Shown here: positions 28,396 through 38,646 of the stretch, one piece after another
Layout of the letters: each line of letters starts with the position of its first letter
Position numbering within the stretch: position 1 is the stretch's first letter
Assembly: GCF_000026365.1 (NCBI RefSeq)
Contig: NC_012994.1
Location: 310,001-374,000, forward strand
Reading direction: 5' to 3'
Length of the DNA: 64,000 bases
From: Zygosaccharomyces rouxii
Lineage: Eukaryota > Ascomycota > Saccharomycetes > Saccharomycetales > Saccharomycetaceae
Translations under genes and position numbers: made by a program
The notes under the pieces: model-generated
The model's database searches: none
What the model was told of the DNA's origin: nothing
The model's input: the letters and a program-made list of their open reading frames with translations, nothing else

Positions 28396-29943
28396 TCAAA
28401 GCTTTGATCCCAGAATCGATGTTGCGATTTTAACGCCAGTACCGACTTTTCTCCCAGGATCATTTTTGAAATCATCCAGATTGATTGACTTAGTGTATTT
28501 AAGTAGGTTTTCTAGTTCATTCCTCATCTTATCTCTCAATTCCTCGTCTCTCGTAACTATTAGAGCGTTCGACTCCAAATCCGAAGAATATGCTCTTCTC
28601 GTGTAATTCGAAGAACCAATGCATGTCACTAGGGGTCTATCATCTTTTTCCGTCATACCAGATATCCAAATACCCTTGGCATGATAAGACCAACCACCAG
28701 GCTTATTTACAACACCTCTTTTCCATTCTTTTAAAATGATATTTGACTCCTTTCCACTTCTCTTCACATTTTGCAAGAATTTCTTAGAAAGGTGGAGGTA
28801 AGCGCCAGGTAGGTTACCAGAAACTCCCTTGGATTCAAAAAAACCATTAGCGTAGGGGGAAGCTGTAATTACCGTGGCGTGCTCGGAAGGCGTAGAGATT
28901 AATTGGTTCATAATTGCAGGAAACATATTGAAATATCCTGCGGTAAAGGTCCAATTTATTGAAGGGTCCTTTATCGTGGACAAAACATCAAGGAGAGTAG
29001 GTTTTTCAGTAGAATAATCATGCAATCCTGTAAACAATGGTGTGAATTGTGAAATTGGATAAACTACAGTTGGAAACTCTCCTCCTTGTGAGACTTCTGC
29101 CTCCTTAGCATCCTGATGGGAGTTGACTCTTTTTAAAAATTTTTGAAGTTCATCTGCCGCATGTCTAATAAAGGTTTTTTTACAAATTTTAGGCTCTTGT
29201 GCGAGATTAGATTGCGGCCAACACAATTGGAATTTTTGTAAAGTGTCAGTGCTTTTGACCTTATAACTGAGTTTACTTATCAATTGATGCAATTGAAAAT
29301 AATAATCCGCAAATGGTTTTGATCTGAAAAGGTAGTACCTATCTTGTCTGTTAGTGAAATAATCTGATGAGAGATTAGCTCCTGACAAGAGTAATTCATC
29401 ATCAAACCCATATATTTTCATATGTTGAAGTCCTAAACCTTCATTAAATCTTTTGGGTACCACAGATTCTTTCCAACCTATAACGGCTGGTGTCTTATAA
29501 AGACGTATGTCCACTCTATTATCATATTTTTCAAGAAGTCGAGCTAATAGGGTCGCTGAACATTTAGAAGGAGCTTCTCTCGTACCTCGAAGGCCATCTA
29601 TCAAAAAGTAAACCTTAAGATTAGGATTATTTTCCAAGGCTTTCCCTATGCAATCAACTAATTCATCCTCGGTTTTCCCCAGATATAGTGAGGCAAGAAA
29701 TATTCTTCTTTCCGCCTTTGAAATCTTAGACTTAAGAGTTTCGTAAAAATCAGATGGTGAATACAGTACATCTATTTCATTACGCCTAAAATAGAATTTT
29801 GTACTCAATACAGATAATTTCTCTTTTACCAAATCCAAATATGAATGTGTAGACATCGTTCTCGAACTGAATCTGATGGATTTTGATGAACAGGTATGTC
29901 TCCAAACAGCACAACTCAATAAGATACGGTGGGAAGACCTCAT
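28396..29943 (-). CDS. PGS1: Phosphatidylglycerophosphate synthase
   Basis: The 515-residue enzyme matches yeast Pgs1 (521). It makes phosphatidylglycerophosphate from CDP-diacylglycerol and glycerol-3-phosphate, the committed step to cardiolipin in mitochondria. It is a phospholipase-D-superfamily member with two HKD-type motifs. The first is H174-M-K176 with Asp181 (HMKIYGFD), followed by SGANLS. The second is H421-A-K423, followed by GSSNYTRR. The first 30 residues are Arg/Ser-rich without acids, a mitochondrial presequence. The C-terminus KVGTGVKIATSILGSKL is as in the family. It lies beside YCL002C-like and LDB16 as on S. cerevisiae chromosome III. Confidence 0.97.
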   Translation of the reverse strand: MRSSHRILLSCAVWRHTCSSKSIRFSSRTMSTHSYLDLVKEKLSVLSTKFYFRRNEIDVLYSPSDFYETLKSKISKAERRIFLASLYLGKTEDELVDCIGKALENNPNLKVYFLIDGLRGTREAPSKCSATLLARLLEKYDNRVDIRLYKTPAVIGWKESVVPKRFNEGLGLQHMKIYGFDDELLLSGANLSSDYFTNRQDRYYLFRSKPFADYYFQLHQLISKLSYKVKSTDTLQKFQLCWPQSNLAQEPKICKKTFIRHAADELQKFLKRVNSHQDAKEAEVSQGGEFPTVVYPISQFTPLFTGLHDYSTEKPTLLDVLSTIKDPSINWTFTAGYFNMFPAIMNQLISTPSEHATVITASPYANGFFESKGVSGNLPGAYLHLSKKFLQNVKRSGKESNIILKEWKRGVVNKPGGWSYHAKGIWISGMTEKDDRPLVTCIGSSNYTRRAYSSDLESNALIVTRDEELRDKMRNELENLLKYTKSINLDDFKNDPGRKVGTGVKIATSILGSKL

Positions 29944-31021
29944 ATGCTGTCAATTTTACGACAGCAATCCTCAAATAGAACTGGATGGATTCTGTCCGTC
30001 TTATCCAGAGTTTCCCCCCTCTGTTGTATTATGTTTTGTTGGTAGCAGTACGATTGGGGGTGTTGGATATACTTCAAACAGCGGAACAATTTTCATCACA
30101 TGAACGGATCTAAAATGAAAAAGTTCATCATCCCCCATCGATATTAGCAGAATACGTCGCTTTTTAAATCTAACTAGCTGTTTCTCGTTGCATCTGGTAA
30201 TTCCGACCCCTCTACAATGGGCTTCACTGTCGCTTGTCTTTGATATTATTCTTTTCTGCATCTTGTATAAAACATATTGGTAATTCGAGTATACAGATAC
30301 TCTAACATGCGAGCCCACCGCCGTTCATCCAACTTCAAGCCTTTCATCTTAGGGAACTTTAAGATAACACTGTCAACTCCTGTCTTCTTCATTTACCACA
30401 GCTATTTAAACTGCAATGCTTACGAAATAGCTTTAACTTACTTCCAATTACTATATAACCAGAAATGTATGCAATAATTAGCCGCGTAAAATCATGATTT
30501 CCAAAGGTGTTTTATATCCTCTGTAATTCCAACTGCCTGCTCAGATGAGTTAGGGGAAGTGTTTATGCAGTTTACGAACCTTTTCTACCGAACAATATGG
30601 CGAGTCAATCTGGCAATTACACCGACTCTTTAGGAAAACACTTCTGGATATTGATGACAAGATGATGCAAAGAATCCTAAATTTTTATTTGAAACTATTA
30701 GCTGCATTGTGCATGGCAACATTGTGCTTCTATCTGTTCCTACAGTATTCCAAAATTACGGGAAGCAATGAGCTCCCTTCGTGATTGCTTCTGTCAAAGG
30801 GTTATCGTTATTATATCAGAAGCCAAAATTGAGATTACTCAAGAAACGAATGAAACCATCTCATAATATATTGTCTACCCATAGGAAAGTTCTAAAAGAA
30901 GACTTCAATAACACATCTAAAGAATCCTGTATATGCCAGCCAATTGAGAGTATTCTATTATCGCATGATCATAATAACTAGGTACGGGTGTTCTATTTCT
31001 TGAATCTATCATCAGTTAATA
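29944..31021. other. Intergenic region PGS1 / tRNA-Arg with unexplained short ORFs
   Basis: No established gene is recognised in 1.08 kb. Around 30600-30785 one frame encodes a charged helix followed by a hydrophobic segment (ILNFYLKLLAALCMATLCFYLF) and ends at 30784, but it has no ATG before MMQR. A different frame then encodes a basic peptide to 30981. The two could be remains of one small membrane-protein gene broken by a frameshift, or chance. A minus-strand ORF of 105 codons (30001-30318) is unsupported. Confidence 0.4.
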
Positions 31022-31093
31022 GCTCGTGTGGCGTAATGGCAACGCGTCTGACTTCTAATCAGAAGATTGTGGGTTCGACCCCCGCCATGAGCT
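31022..31093 (+). tRNA. tRNA-Arg (TCT)
   Basis: This is a 72-nt gene starting GCTCGTGTGGCGTAATGGC. Acceptor arms GCTCGTG and CATGAGC pair with one G-U. The anticodon loop is ACTTCTAAT (anticodon TCT), and the T-arm is GGGTTCGACCC. A T run follows immediately as Pol III terminator. There is no intron. Confidence 0.96.
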
Positions 31094-31192
31094 TTTCTTT
31101 TTGCTCCTGCGTTATGCACGAGAGCTAAGGCGGCAACGCCCTTTGGAGTCCCAGTTCCTTTTTTATGACCTAAGTATCGATACAAAATGCAT

Positions 31193-32152
31193 TTATTTAA
31201 CGTCAAGCTTTCTATTTCCATCAGAGTCCAGAAAATTTCTTCGTCTCGAAAGGGTAGCCAAACCGTCCTCAGTTTTCAAGGTAGTTGGCGATTCTTCCAC
31301 CTTGTCCCAAAGATCTGTAAATTCTGCACTTGAATCCTGCGTAGTATCCTGAGAAGATTCACCTGGGGACATGTATCGTTGGATTTCTTCGTCAAACTTG
31401 CCCTCAGATTGCACCTGTTGGAAAAAATCGCTAGGTAATTTGGAGGCAACCTTCAAAATGCTTCCTTTTGAAATGCTAGGAGGTCTTGAACATTTCTTGG
31501 AATTAGATTGATGTTTTGGTGTAGCCGGCATTTTTGAAAGTTCTGAGTCAACCATAATCGGCGTTTGTGGCGGTGGTGATGAAGGGGTTGAGAGAGGTGA
31601 CGGTGGAGCACCTTTGAATTCTGGTCCCTTCCCATTGAGTTGAGTCTCAACGTTATTATATAATGGTAAATGGTTTTTCAACCACACACTTAAAGATGGT
31701 ATAAGTTTCCAAAATCTTATGGGTATTTCAATGTAAATATCAGGAATTCCCCATATAGAGTGTACGACGCTGAGAGAAGTTCCACAGATAGCTCCAATCA
31801 AGACTCCTAATATCGTCAATGCTAACCAATATTGTAAAATTGTAACAATGACATAACCATCAGTCCAACTCGTGGTATGCAACAAAATCTGCTGCAGGGA
31901 CGTACCTAATAACAGCCTCAGCGGTACATTCACCGGTAGCAGAAATAACTGAAGTACAACCTTTATGATAATACGGAGGGGAGCAAAAAATAAGGCCCGA
32001 AAAAACGTAATAATACGTTTAAGGATTCCATAAAGAGGCGGTATCCAGGAAATGGTATATTCAAAGAAAACGCTAATGCAATAAGCGCAACTGTATGCTA
32101 GGAAAAGTCCAAAATCCTTCCCTAAGGCAATTACCTTCTCTATGGACTTCAT
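31193..32152 (-). CDS. LDB16: Lipid-droplet/seipin partner Ldb16
   Basis: The 319-residue protein sits between PGS1 and VMA9, the place of YCL005W (LDB16, 256 residues). Ldb16 is an ER protein that forms a complex with seipin Sei1 at ER-lipid droplet contacts. Residues 10-100 are almost continuous hydrophobic sequence with Arg/Lys breaks (KRIITFFRALFFAPLRIIIKV), and another membrane segment follows at about 110-135. The remainder is polar, with a Pro-rich stretch (SPLSTPSSPPPQTPI) and Ser/Lys-rich tail. The identification uses position plus this layout; sequence conservation of Ldb16 is modest. Confidence 0.8.
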   Translation of the reverse strand: MKSIEKVIALGKDFGLFLAYSCAYCISVFFEYTISWIPPLYGILKRIITFFRALFFAPLRIIIKVVLQLFLLPVNVPLRLLLGTSLQQILLHTTSWTDGYVIVTILQYWLALTILGVLIGAICGTSLSVVHSIWGIPDIYIEIPIRFWKLIPSLSVWLKNHLPLYNNVETQLNGKGPEFKGAPPSPLSTPSSPPPQTPIMVDSELSKMPATPKHQSNSKKCSRPPSISKGSILKVASKLPSDFFQQVQSEGKFDEEIQRYMSPGESSQDTTQDSSAEFTDLWDKVEESPTTLKTEDGLATLSRRRNFLDSDGNRKLDVK

Positions 32153-32825
32153 CTAAGTTAAACCATTCAAAAAACAGTTAGTCAATAACCTAAACAAATG
32201 GCGGGTGTGGCGAGTCAATAATTATGCATGCTCTAACTGTATTATTATTGCACTCTACTTTGGATGTTTCCTCCCGCTAACTAACCCGCACTTTACTCGC
32301 ATTCAAAAGGCGAGCTGGTTATTTTTTCACTTCCTTCCACTTTTTCACTACTCTCATCCCCTTTTCTGAGGTCCAACAGACAATTACCTGTTTGTCCATG
32401 AGGATTGAGAGAACAGTTTTCATGATTTGGTATAAGGTTATACCAAGAGCGTAAAACTATTTGCTTATTTACTTTCTATCCTTATGATATAACTCCTGTT
32501 TCTGCCCCATTTTTCGTTCGCTACCGTGAAATATTGGGTTCTGGTGATGGAGAAGAACAAGCCTTGTGATAGTCTTTCTGCAACTTTGATACACCCGTGG
32601 TTAGGCTATTGCATGGATCGTGTGGATGCGTTATTTGACTCGCTGTGCTCTTTTACCCCCTTGAGCAGTGGGATTTAATGCTTCGCTACAGTTTATGCAA
32701 TCTTGAATCTCATTAAGTGAATGAATTACGTCTTGAAAGAAAAAATGTTAATCCTTGTATAATATTATATTACATTTACAAAAAACAAAAGGGTAGGGCT
32801 AGATTCTTGACGTCAAATCAATTAG
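32153..32825. other. Intergenic region LDB16 / VMA9
   Basis: These 673 bp upstream of LDB16 show no ORF or RNA gene that I can support; promoter of LDB16 and 3' flank of VMA9. Confidence 0.45.
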
Positions 32826-33218
32826 TTATTCTGTGAATTCTGGTCTCAAGTCAGAGCGACGAGGTGCTATCAAAGGGTGAAGTTGACACAGGTACGTAAT
32901 GGCCCACATCAGAAACATCATTGACATAGATAGAATTACTGTGCTTCTCCAGACGCTGCAAATATAGTAGTAGTAATACAAGTTAGTAATTCTTGTTCAG
33001 AATGCATTGAAACTTTTGAGGAGTAAAATAAAATCTAGAATGCAAAATTCACATACGTTTGATTCTGTTTGGGAGCACAGAACCAGAAAATTGTGGATAG
33101 AATGGCAACCAGTAGAAAAGTGGCAACGACCGTATAACTATAATGTATGAATGTTAGTCAATAGAGAACGACGAAAAAACAATAAAGATATATCTTAGAG
33201 ATTCACATACAAACTCAT
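32826..33218 (-). CDS. VMA9: V-ATPase V0 subunit e, three exons
   Basis: The gene is too small and split to appear as a single ORF. Exon 1 is 33211-33218 (ATGAGTTT), exon 2 33057-33137, exon 3 32826-32955. Both introns start GTATGT. Intron 1 (33138-33210) has a branch GACTAAC and ends TAG; intron 2 (32956-33056) has TACTAAC and ends CAG. Splicing yields 72 residues with two membrane helices that match yeast Vma9: FYTVVATFLLVAILS, FWFCAPKQNQTVWRSTVIL, LMWAITYLCQLHPLIAPRR and a final FTE. Vma9 is an essential small subunit of the proton-translocating V0 sector. Two introns are also known in S. cerevisiae VMA9, next to LDB16. Confidence 0.95.
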
Positions 33219-33428
33219 CGTTTCTCGAAATGTATCTTGGCCAACGAACTACCTCTGTTTCTTGAACGATTCGATTATTCTCTGTTCAATAGAAGGTAGA
33301 TAAACTTGTAGTTCAAGGTCTCACTTAGGCGAGACAAAGTAATATCAATTATCTTGTTAAGGGACAGTAATAATGTTTAAAGAATTGCAGTAAAAAAGAA
33401 AAAAAAGGTAAAGAAAAAATCAGAAGCA

Positions 33429-34725
33429 ATGCCACCAGCTTCCAATGATGAAAGTTTCGTTTCCATCCCACAACCAGTGATTAATTGGCTATTTGGAGTC
33501 ATTCAACCAGTATGTATCATCAAACTTCTTGCACATCGAGCACGCATATTAACAATTAAAACGCCGTAAAAACTAGATCTATCATGATAAGAAGACAACA
33601 TTCCACGATTCTGTAGTTGTACTTAGCTATTACAAACAACTGAGGCCTAGGACAAGAGTTTATACTGATTCCAACGGTATATCCGAATTACTCCTATGCA
33701 TATATGGTAAACCTGAGATTGGATCCCCAGTACCTTTACTCATATGGATCCCCAAGTCTTATCCTTTGGAGCATCCAATAGTGTATATTGATTTGGAATC
33801 TTTGAAGGATGCTAAAGTTTCACCGGGTGAACATGTTGACCCCAATGGATTGATAACTTTACCTATATTTGGAAAATGGAATGCCGATACCTGCAATCTT
33901 TTACACGTAGTGCAGGAGTGTATTAAGATATGTCGTTATGACCATGTAATTGATCCGGTGGCTCCTGGTGATTCAAACACATATTTAACATTACCACCAA
34001 AACTGCCACCTAATCCAGTAGAAGAAATCCCTAAACCACCATTACCCAAGAAGACAGGTTTCCTTCATTCGACTTCTAATGATAATATTCTACCGTCAAA
34101 TATCCCATCAAAAGCTACACCGGAACCTAGACTTGCAGAAGTCCCCCCTGTATTGCCCAAGAAACCTCAGCCAGCACATTCATTGGATCTGTTAGACTCT
34201 GTTGCTACTGAAAATGCTGATAACACTCACAAAGCAGTTTTAGGTGATTTGCAGCATGCATTAAACCAAATGAGTGAAGCAGACTTAGCTTATATTAATG
34301 AAAATCTACAGAATCGTAAATTATCCATAGCATCAGCACAGCGGCAGTTTGAATCCATGTACAGATACGAAACTGACTCGTTGAAAAATATTAGAGAATC
34401 TATTGAACTAACTAAGGCATCATTACAAGGTGAAATTAGTTTGATTAAAAGGCATTTTGATAAAATAGAATTATATGAGAAAGAAAATGGTGAAGAAATT
34501 GATCCGTCCTCTTTAGTGACAGCACAAAATCCTGCTTTGAATCAGTTGTACGAATCAGTGGCAAGGGATTATGCTCTTTCGGATACAATGCATGTTTTGG
34601 CAAGATTACTCAATCGTGACGCCGTTAATTTGGATGTATTTGTTAAAAAGACAAGACAATTGGGAAGAGAACAATTCTTTACCAGGATGCACATTCAAAA
34701 CATAATTGAAAGATTAAGGCAATGA
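33429..34725 (+). CDS. STP22: ESCRT-I subunit Stp22 (Vps23/Tsg101), one intron
   Basis: Exon 1 is 33429-33509 (27 codons, ending VINWLFGVIQP) and exon 2 is 33577-34725. The 67-bp intron has GTATGT, a TATTAAC branch and ends CTAG. The join continues with IYHDKKTTFHDS, which matches the UEV-domain helix and strand of Vps23, so splicing is well supported. The 409-residue product has the UEV domain (about 1-160; LRPRTRVYTDSNG, ICRY), a Pro-rich linker with KPPLPKK, a coiled coil (about 220-320) and the C-terminal steadiness box (LARLLNRDAVNLDVFVKKTRQLGREQF). Vps23 binds ubiquitinated cargo on endosomes. It is divergent from VMA9 across 210 bp. Confidence 0.95.
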
Positions 34726-34863
34726 TTGAATGAATGCATCAATAGAAGTTCTCTTCTTCAATAGTATGACATTTTCATGACTTTAGCCGCTAATAAATCT
34801 GAAAAAAAAAATTCTCAATCACGTGATCTGTTGAATGATTTGTTTTTCCAGCAGGAGGAAAAC

Positions 34864-34897
34864 AAAAAAAATTTTTTTCAAAGATGAGATGAGATGG
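34864..34897 (+). promoter_or_regulatory. RRPE plus PAC-type boxes upstream of CBF5
   Basis: AAAAAAAATTTTTTT (34864-34878) fits the rRNA-processing element RRPE, bound by Stb3. GATGAGATGAGATGG just downstream (to 34897) contains PAC cores (GATGAG, bound by Dot6/Tod6). The pair lies about 95-125 bp before the CBF5 ATG, the usual arrangement of ribosome-biogenesis promoters. Confidence 0.7.
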
Positions 34898-34988
34898 TTA
34901 TTGAAAACTTATCTACGGTATAGAAAGGTAGTTTAGTAGAACAGCATTCACAAGTCCTAAGGACCATCTCTTATCTACCCTGAGCAAA

Positions 34989-36485
34989 ATGTCAAAGGAC
35001 TTCGTTATCAAGCCAGACACTAGCGGTCCTACCCCCGATACCGCAGAATGGCCATTACTTCTAAAAGACTACGACAAGTTGTTGATGAGAAGTGGACATT
35101 ATACCCCCATTCCTGCCGGTAGTTCTCCAGGTAAAAGAGATATAAAATCGTACGTTAATTCAGGTGTTATAAATTTGGATAAACCATCTAACCCATCCTC
35201 TCACGAAGTTGTTGCCTGGATTAAGCGTATTTTGAGATGTGAAAAGACCGGTCACTCAGGTACTTTAGATCCAAAGGTTACTGGTTGTTTGATTGTTTGT
35301 GTCGACAGAGCTACTAGACTAGTTAAGTCTCAACAAGGTGCTGGTAAAGAGTATGTTTGCATTGTGAGGTTACATGATGCTTTGAAAGATGAAAAAGACT
35401 TGGGACGCTCTCTAGAGAGTTTGACCGGTGCCTTGTTCCAAAGACCTCCACTCATTTCTGCTGTGAAACGTCAACTTCGTGTGCGTACAATTTACGACTC
35501 TAACTTAATTGAATTTGATAACAAGAGAAACTTGGGTGTTTTCTGGGCTTCTTGTGAAGCCGGTACTTATATGCGTACCCTCTGTGTTCACTTAGGTATG
35601 CTTCTAGGTGTTGGTGGTCACATGCAAGAACTGCGTCGTGTAAGATCTGGTGCCCTATCTGAAAATGATAACTTGGTCACCTTGCATGATATATTAGATG
35701 CTCAATGGGTTTATGACAATACTAGAGACGAATCTTACTTGAGAAGAGTCATCCAACCATTGGAAACACTGCTTGTCGGTTACAAGAGAATAGTAGTTAA
35801 GGACTCCGCTGTTAATGCCGTATGTTATGGTGCCAAGTTGATGATTCCAGGTTTGTTGCGTTATGAAGACGGTATAGAACTTTATGACGAAGTGGTTCTA
35901 ATCACTACGAAGGGTGAAGCCATTGCTGTGGCCATTGCTCAAATGTCTACCGTAGATTTGGCTACTTGTGATCACGGTGTTGTCGCCAAGGTGAAGAGAT
36001 GTATCATGGAAAGAGATTTGTACCCAAGAAGATGGGGTCTAGGTCCTGTTGCTCAGAAGAAGAAGCAGATGAAGGTCGATGGTAAATTGGATAAATATGG
36101 TCGTGTCAATGAGTCTACACCTGAAGATTGGAAGAAATCTTATGTTCCTCTAGATAATGCTGAAGCTCCTGCCGCTAGAGAATCTGCACCAAAGGAATCT
36201 GCTCCTTTGGTGCAAGAGGTGGACAAGAAGGATGAGGAAGAGAAGAAGGAAGAAAAGAAGGAAGAAAAGAAGGAAGAAAAGGAAGAAAAGAAGGAAGAAG
36301 CTGAAGAGAGTGATGATGAGGAAAAGAGCGACAAGAAGTCTAAGAAAGAAAAGAAAGACAAGAAGGAGAAGAAAGACAAGAAAGAAAAGAAGGAGAAGAA
36401 GGAGAAGAAAGAAAAGAAGGAAAAGAAGAGAAAGGCCGACGATGATGAGGATGGAGAATCTAAGAAGAAGAAGTCCAAAAAATAA
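34989..36485 (+). CDS. CBF5: H/ACA snoRNP pseudouridine synthase Cbf5 (dyskerin)
   Basis: The 498-residue protein matches yeast Cbf5 (483). It is the catalytic subunit of box H/ACA snoRNPs that pseudouridylate rRNA in the nucleolus, with Nop10, Gar1 and Nhp2. The TruB-type catalytic motif [13 protein letters not shown] is at 89-101 with nucleophile Asp94. A PUA domain follows at about 270-345. From about 410 the tail is Lys/Glu repeats ([13 protein letters not shown]), a nucleolar basic tail that is longer than usual; its simple sequence explains long spurious ORFs in other frames. In S. cerevisiae it neighbours RFX1 (YLR175W/YLR176C); here SIS1 and LST8 lie between. Confidence 0.98.
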   Translation: MSKDFVIKPDTSGPTPDTAEWPLLLKDYDKLLMRSGHYTPIPAGSSPGKRDIKSYVNSGVINLDKPSNPSSHEVVAWIKRILRCEKTGHSGTLDPKVTGCLIVCVDRATRLVKSQQGAGKEYVCIVRLHDALKDEKDLGRSLESLTGALFQRPPLISAVKRQLRVRTIYDSNLIEFDNKRNLGVFWASCEAGTYMRTLCVHLGMLLGVGGHMQELRRVRSGALSENDNLVTLHDILDAQWVYDNTRDESYLRRVIQPLETLLVGYKRIVVKDSAVNAVCYGAKLMIPGLLRYEDGIELYDEVVLITTKGEAIAVAIAQMSTVDLATCDHGVVAKVKRCIMERDLYPRRWGLGPVAQKKKQMKVDGKLDKYGRVNESTPEDWKKSYVPLDNAEAPAARESAPKESAPLVQEVDKKDEEEKKEEKKEEKKEEKEEKKEEAEESDDEEKSDKKSKKEKKDKKEKKDKKEKKEKKEKKEKKEKKRKADDDEDGESKKKKSKK

Positions 36486-36757
36486 TCTGGATAGATGATC
36501 TATATAACAAAGAAGAATAAGGAAAAAAAAAAGAAAACTCTGTTTAGAAACTGTATATTGTATAACTTCTGTATCGTAAAGCTGCGTTTTTCGTATAATC
36601 ACTATTTATTCCATCTTATTACTGCTTTATGCTCTATTCTTAATGCTATTATACAAGATACACACCTATACGCAGACACGCCGCGCATACACATATATCC
36701 GCTATTATGTCTTGAATCGAATAATAATGGAAAAAAATAATTTAATGACTTTTAAGA

Positions 36758-37831
36758 TTAAAAGTTTTCAGCAATTGCTCTCTTTTGGTCTTCGGTCAAT
36801 GAGAGTGGGTAATCAATCTTGTATTTAACCACCAGGTCCCCTCTTTGACCTGGTCTCTTGGAAACAGGCATACCTTGACCTGGGTAAGAAGAAACTTCGG
36901 TAGGTTGTACTGGTTGAATCTTTGAGATCGGTAAAGTTCTACCATCGATGGTTTGTATCGTCTTTGAGAATCCCAGCAGTGATTCCTTAAAACTCAATGG
37001 CAGAGAATAGATCAAATTATCACCATCTCTCTTGTACAGTGGATGAGATTTCTCTTGAAGTACAAATTGTAAAGTCTTTCTACCACCTGTTTGTGGGTTA
37101 TAATCACCCTCATTTTTGTAAGTAATCTTTGTACCAGCTTTCCAACCAGGTTTTAATTGAATATCAATTTGAGTCTTTTCAAAAGATCCACCACGGTTTT
37201 TCCTACCGATCTTAAAAGATTTTTTCCTACCAGCGAATAAATCTTCTAAGCTTACCGGTAGATTAACTGGGACAATTTCTTCTTCTGCACTTGGTGGACT
37301 TGCAGAACCTGATCTAAATCCACCGGGCATACCTCCGGGCATACCTCCGGGCATGCCGCCAGGCATGCCACCACCACCACCAAATCCATTGGAAGAAGCA
37401 AATCTAGTACTGCCACCACCTGGGAATCCTGAAAATCCAAATCCATCATCCATACCTGAACTTGCACCAAATGGTGAGCTACCGCCAAAGAACTGTGAAA
37501 AGATGTTAAATGCATCCTCGTTGCTGAATGCGTGTGATGAAAATCCACCTGCACCACCAGCTGGGAAACCACCAGCGCCAGGAGATGCACCACCAAATGC
37601 CGGTCCACCATTTCTTGCAGCTTCTAACCCATACTGATCGTAGATCTCTCTTTTACTAGAATCACTTAAGATTTCATAAGCTTCTGAAATTTCTTTAAAT
37701 TTTTCAGTATCACCAGCAGGTTTATCAGGATGATACTTCAATGCGGCCTTCTTATAACCTTTTTTGAGCTCTTGCTCATTAGCTGAGGGTGAAACCCCCA
37801 GCATATCGTAAAGCTTAGTTTCCTTAACCAT
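36758..37831 (-). CDS. SIS1: Type II Hsp40 co-chaperone Sis1
   Basis: The 357-residue protein matches yeast Sis1 (352), the essential class B J-protein of Ssa Hsp70 in cytosol and nucleus. The J domain spans residues 4-70 with HPD at 34-36. A Gly/Phe-rich region (about 75-135) and a Gly/Met region with a PGGM repeat (about 155-175) follow. The two C-terminal beta domains (CTD I and II) have [10 protein letters not shown] and [14 protein letters not shown], and the C-terminal dimerisation end is present. No zinc-finger is present, which separates it from Ydj1-type proteins. A heat-shock element lies upstream. Confidence 0.97.
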   Translation of the reverse strand: MVKETKLYDMLGVSPSANEQELKKGYKKAALKYHPDKPAGDTEKFKEISEAYEILSDSSKREIYDQYGLEAARNGGPAFGGASPGAGGFPAGGAGGFSSHAFSNEDAFNIFSQFFGGSSPFGASSGMDDGFGFSGFPGGGSTRFASSNGFGGGGGMPGGMPGGMPGGMPGGFRSGSASPPSAEEEIVPVNLPVSLEDLFAGRKKSFKIGRKNRGGSFEKTQIDIQLKPGWKAGTKITYKNEGDYNPQTGGRKTLQFVLQEKSHPLYKRDGDNLIYSLPLSFKESLLGFSKTIQTIDGRTLPISKIQPVQPTEVSSYPGQGMPVSKRPGQRGDLVVKYKIDYPLSLTEDQKRAIAENF

Positions 37832-38646
37832 AACTACTAACTATGCTAACCGAAAGTTTGAAAACTTATACAGAGGATTGTTCAACTTAACTCGAATGCA
37901 AGAACAAAGCCAATGACAATAACAAATGATAGCCTTTTTGTCCTTCGGTTCCTTTTATATATTTACTTATAGAATTTTAGAACAATACTAGACGAATGCT
38001 AAATGGTCAAGATTTAAAAGTTAACAACTTTCTCTTTTACTTCATGTTCTTTCTTTTGGTTGACATCCCTTTGAACAAGTATCTCGCGTTTTCTAGAAAC
38101 TTCTTTATCACGTGCACAGAAGGATTCTATCGAACAAAATTTGGGGAAACCTGGGCGGCTATTTATGCATTTCTCCATGGGAAAGACGATAATTCAAAGC
38201 TACTCAAATGTTCTTGAAGTCAACATGTATCGTAGGACTGCTGACGAGAAACACACGGAGTCACCAATCCCACTCCTTAGAATGTGTTCTTTGTGATTAC
38301 GTTTTGTCTTCGGCTGTTAACATTCGATTCAACTAAACAGAATAATAAAACTTCGAGATCCTGGTCGAGAAGAGCTCCTCTTGGGAGAATCGGTTCGAAA
38401 ACTGACTATATACATTGTTCAAGCTAGCGGCCCCAATTTTATCGCTATTTAGTATCATAGTTCAAAGAAACCTTGGCGGTAATCACTTTGAAGGCGTCCG
38501 GAACAACCAGGGTTGCGTCGGACAATTTTTCTAACAAGGTCGAAGTGTAGCACGAAGAATAAAGGTCAATCGATCATCACGTATGATAAAAGATTAAAGA
38601 TATGGGAACCGATACGCATATGTATAGTTAGTCACTCAAGTACATA
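37832..38646. other. Divergent promoter region SIS1 / LST8
   Basis: These 815 bp separate divergent genes. A perfect heat-shock element is listed separately and a partial TTCTTGAA lies near 38210. A 73-codon ORF at 37996 overlaps these sites and is probably not coding. Confidence 0.5.
38091..38103. promoter_or_regulatory. Heat-shock element for SIS1
   Basis: TTCTAGAAACTTC consists of three perfect alternating units (TTC, GAA, TTC) with two-base spacing, the Hsf1 site. It lies 260 bp upstream of the SIS1 start codon; SIS1 is an Hsf1 target in yeast. Confidence 0.75.

Noticed and set aside
36140..36602. Three long ORFs in other frames over the CBF5 tail
   Set aside because: They are produced by the Lys/Glu codon repeats (AAG/GAA) of the CBF5 tail; their translations are only Phe/Ser, Leu/Phe or Arg/Lys runs.
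37996..38217. 73-codon ORF in the SIS1/LST8 intergenic region
   Set aside because: It overlaps the heat-shock element and has no recognised similarity.
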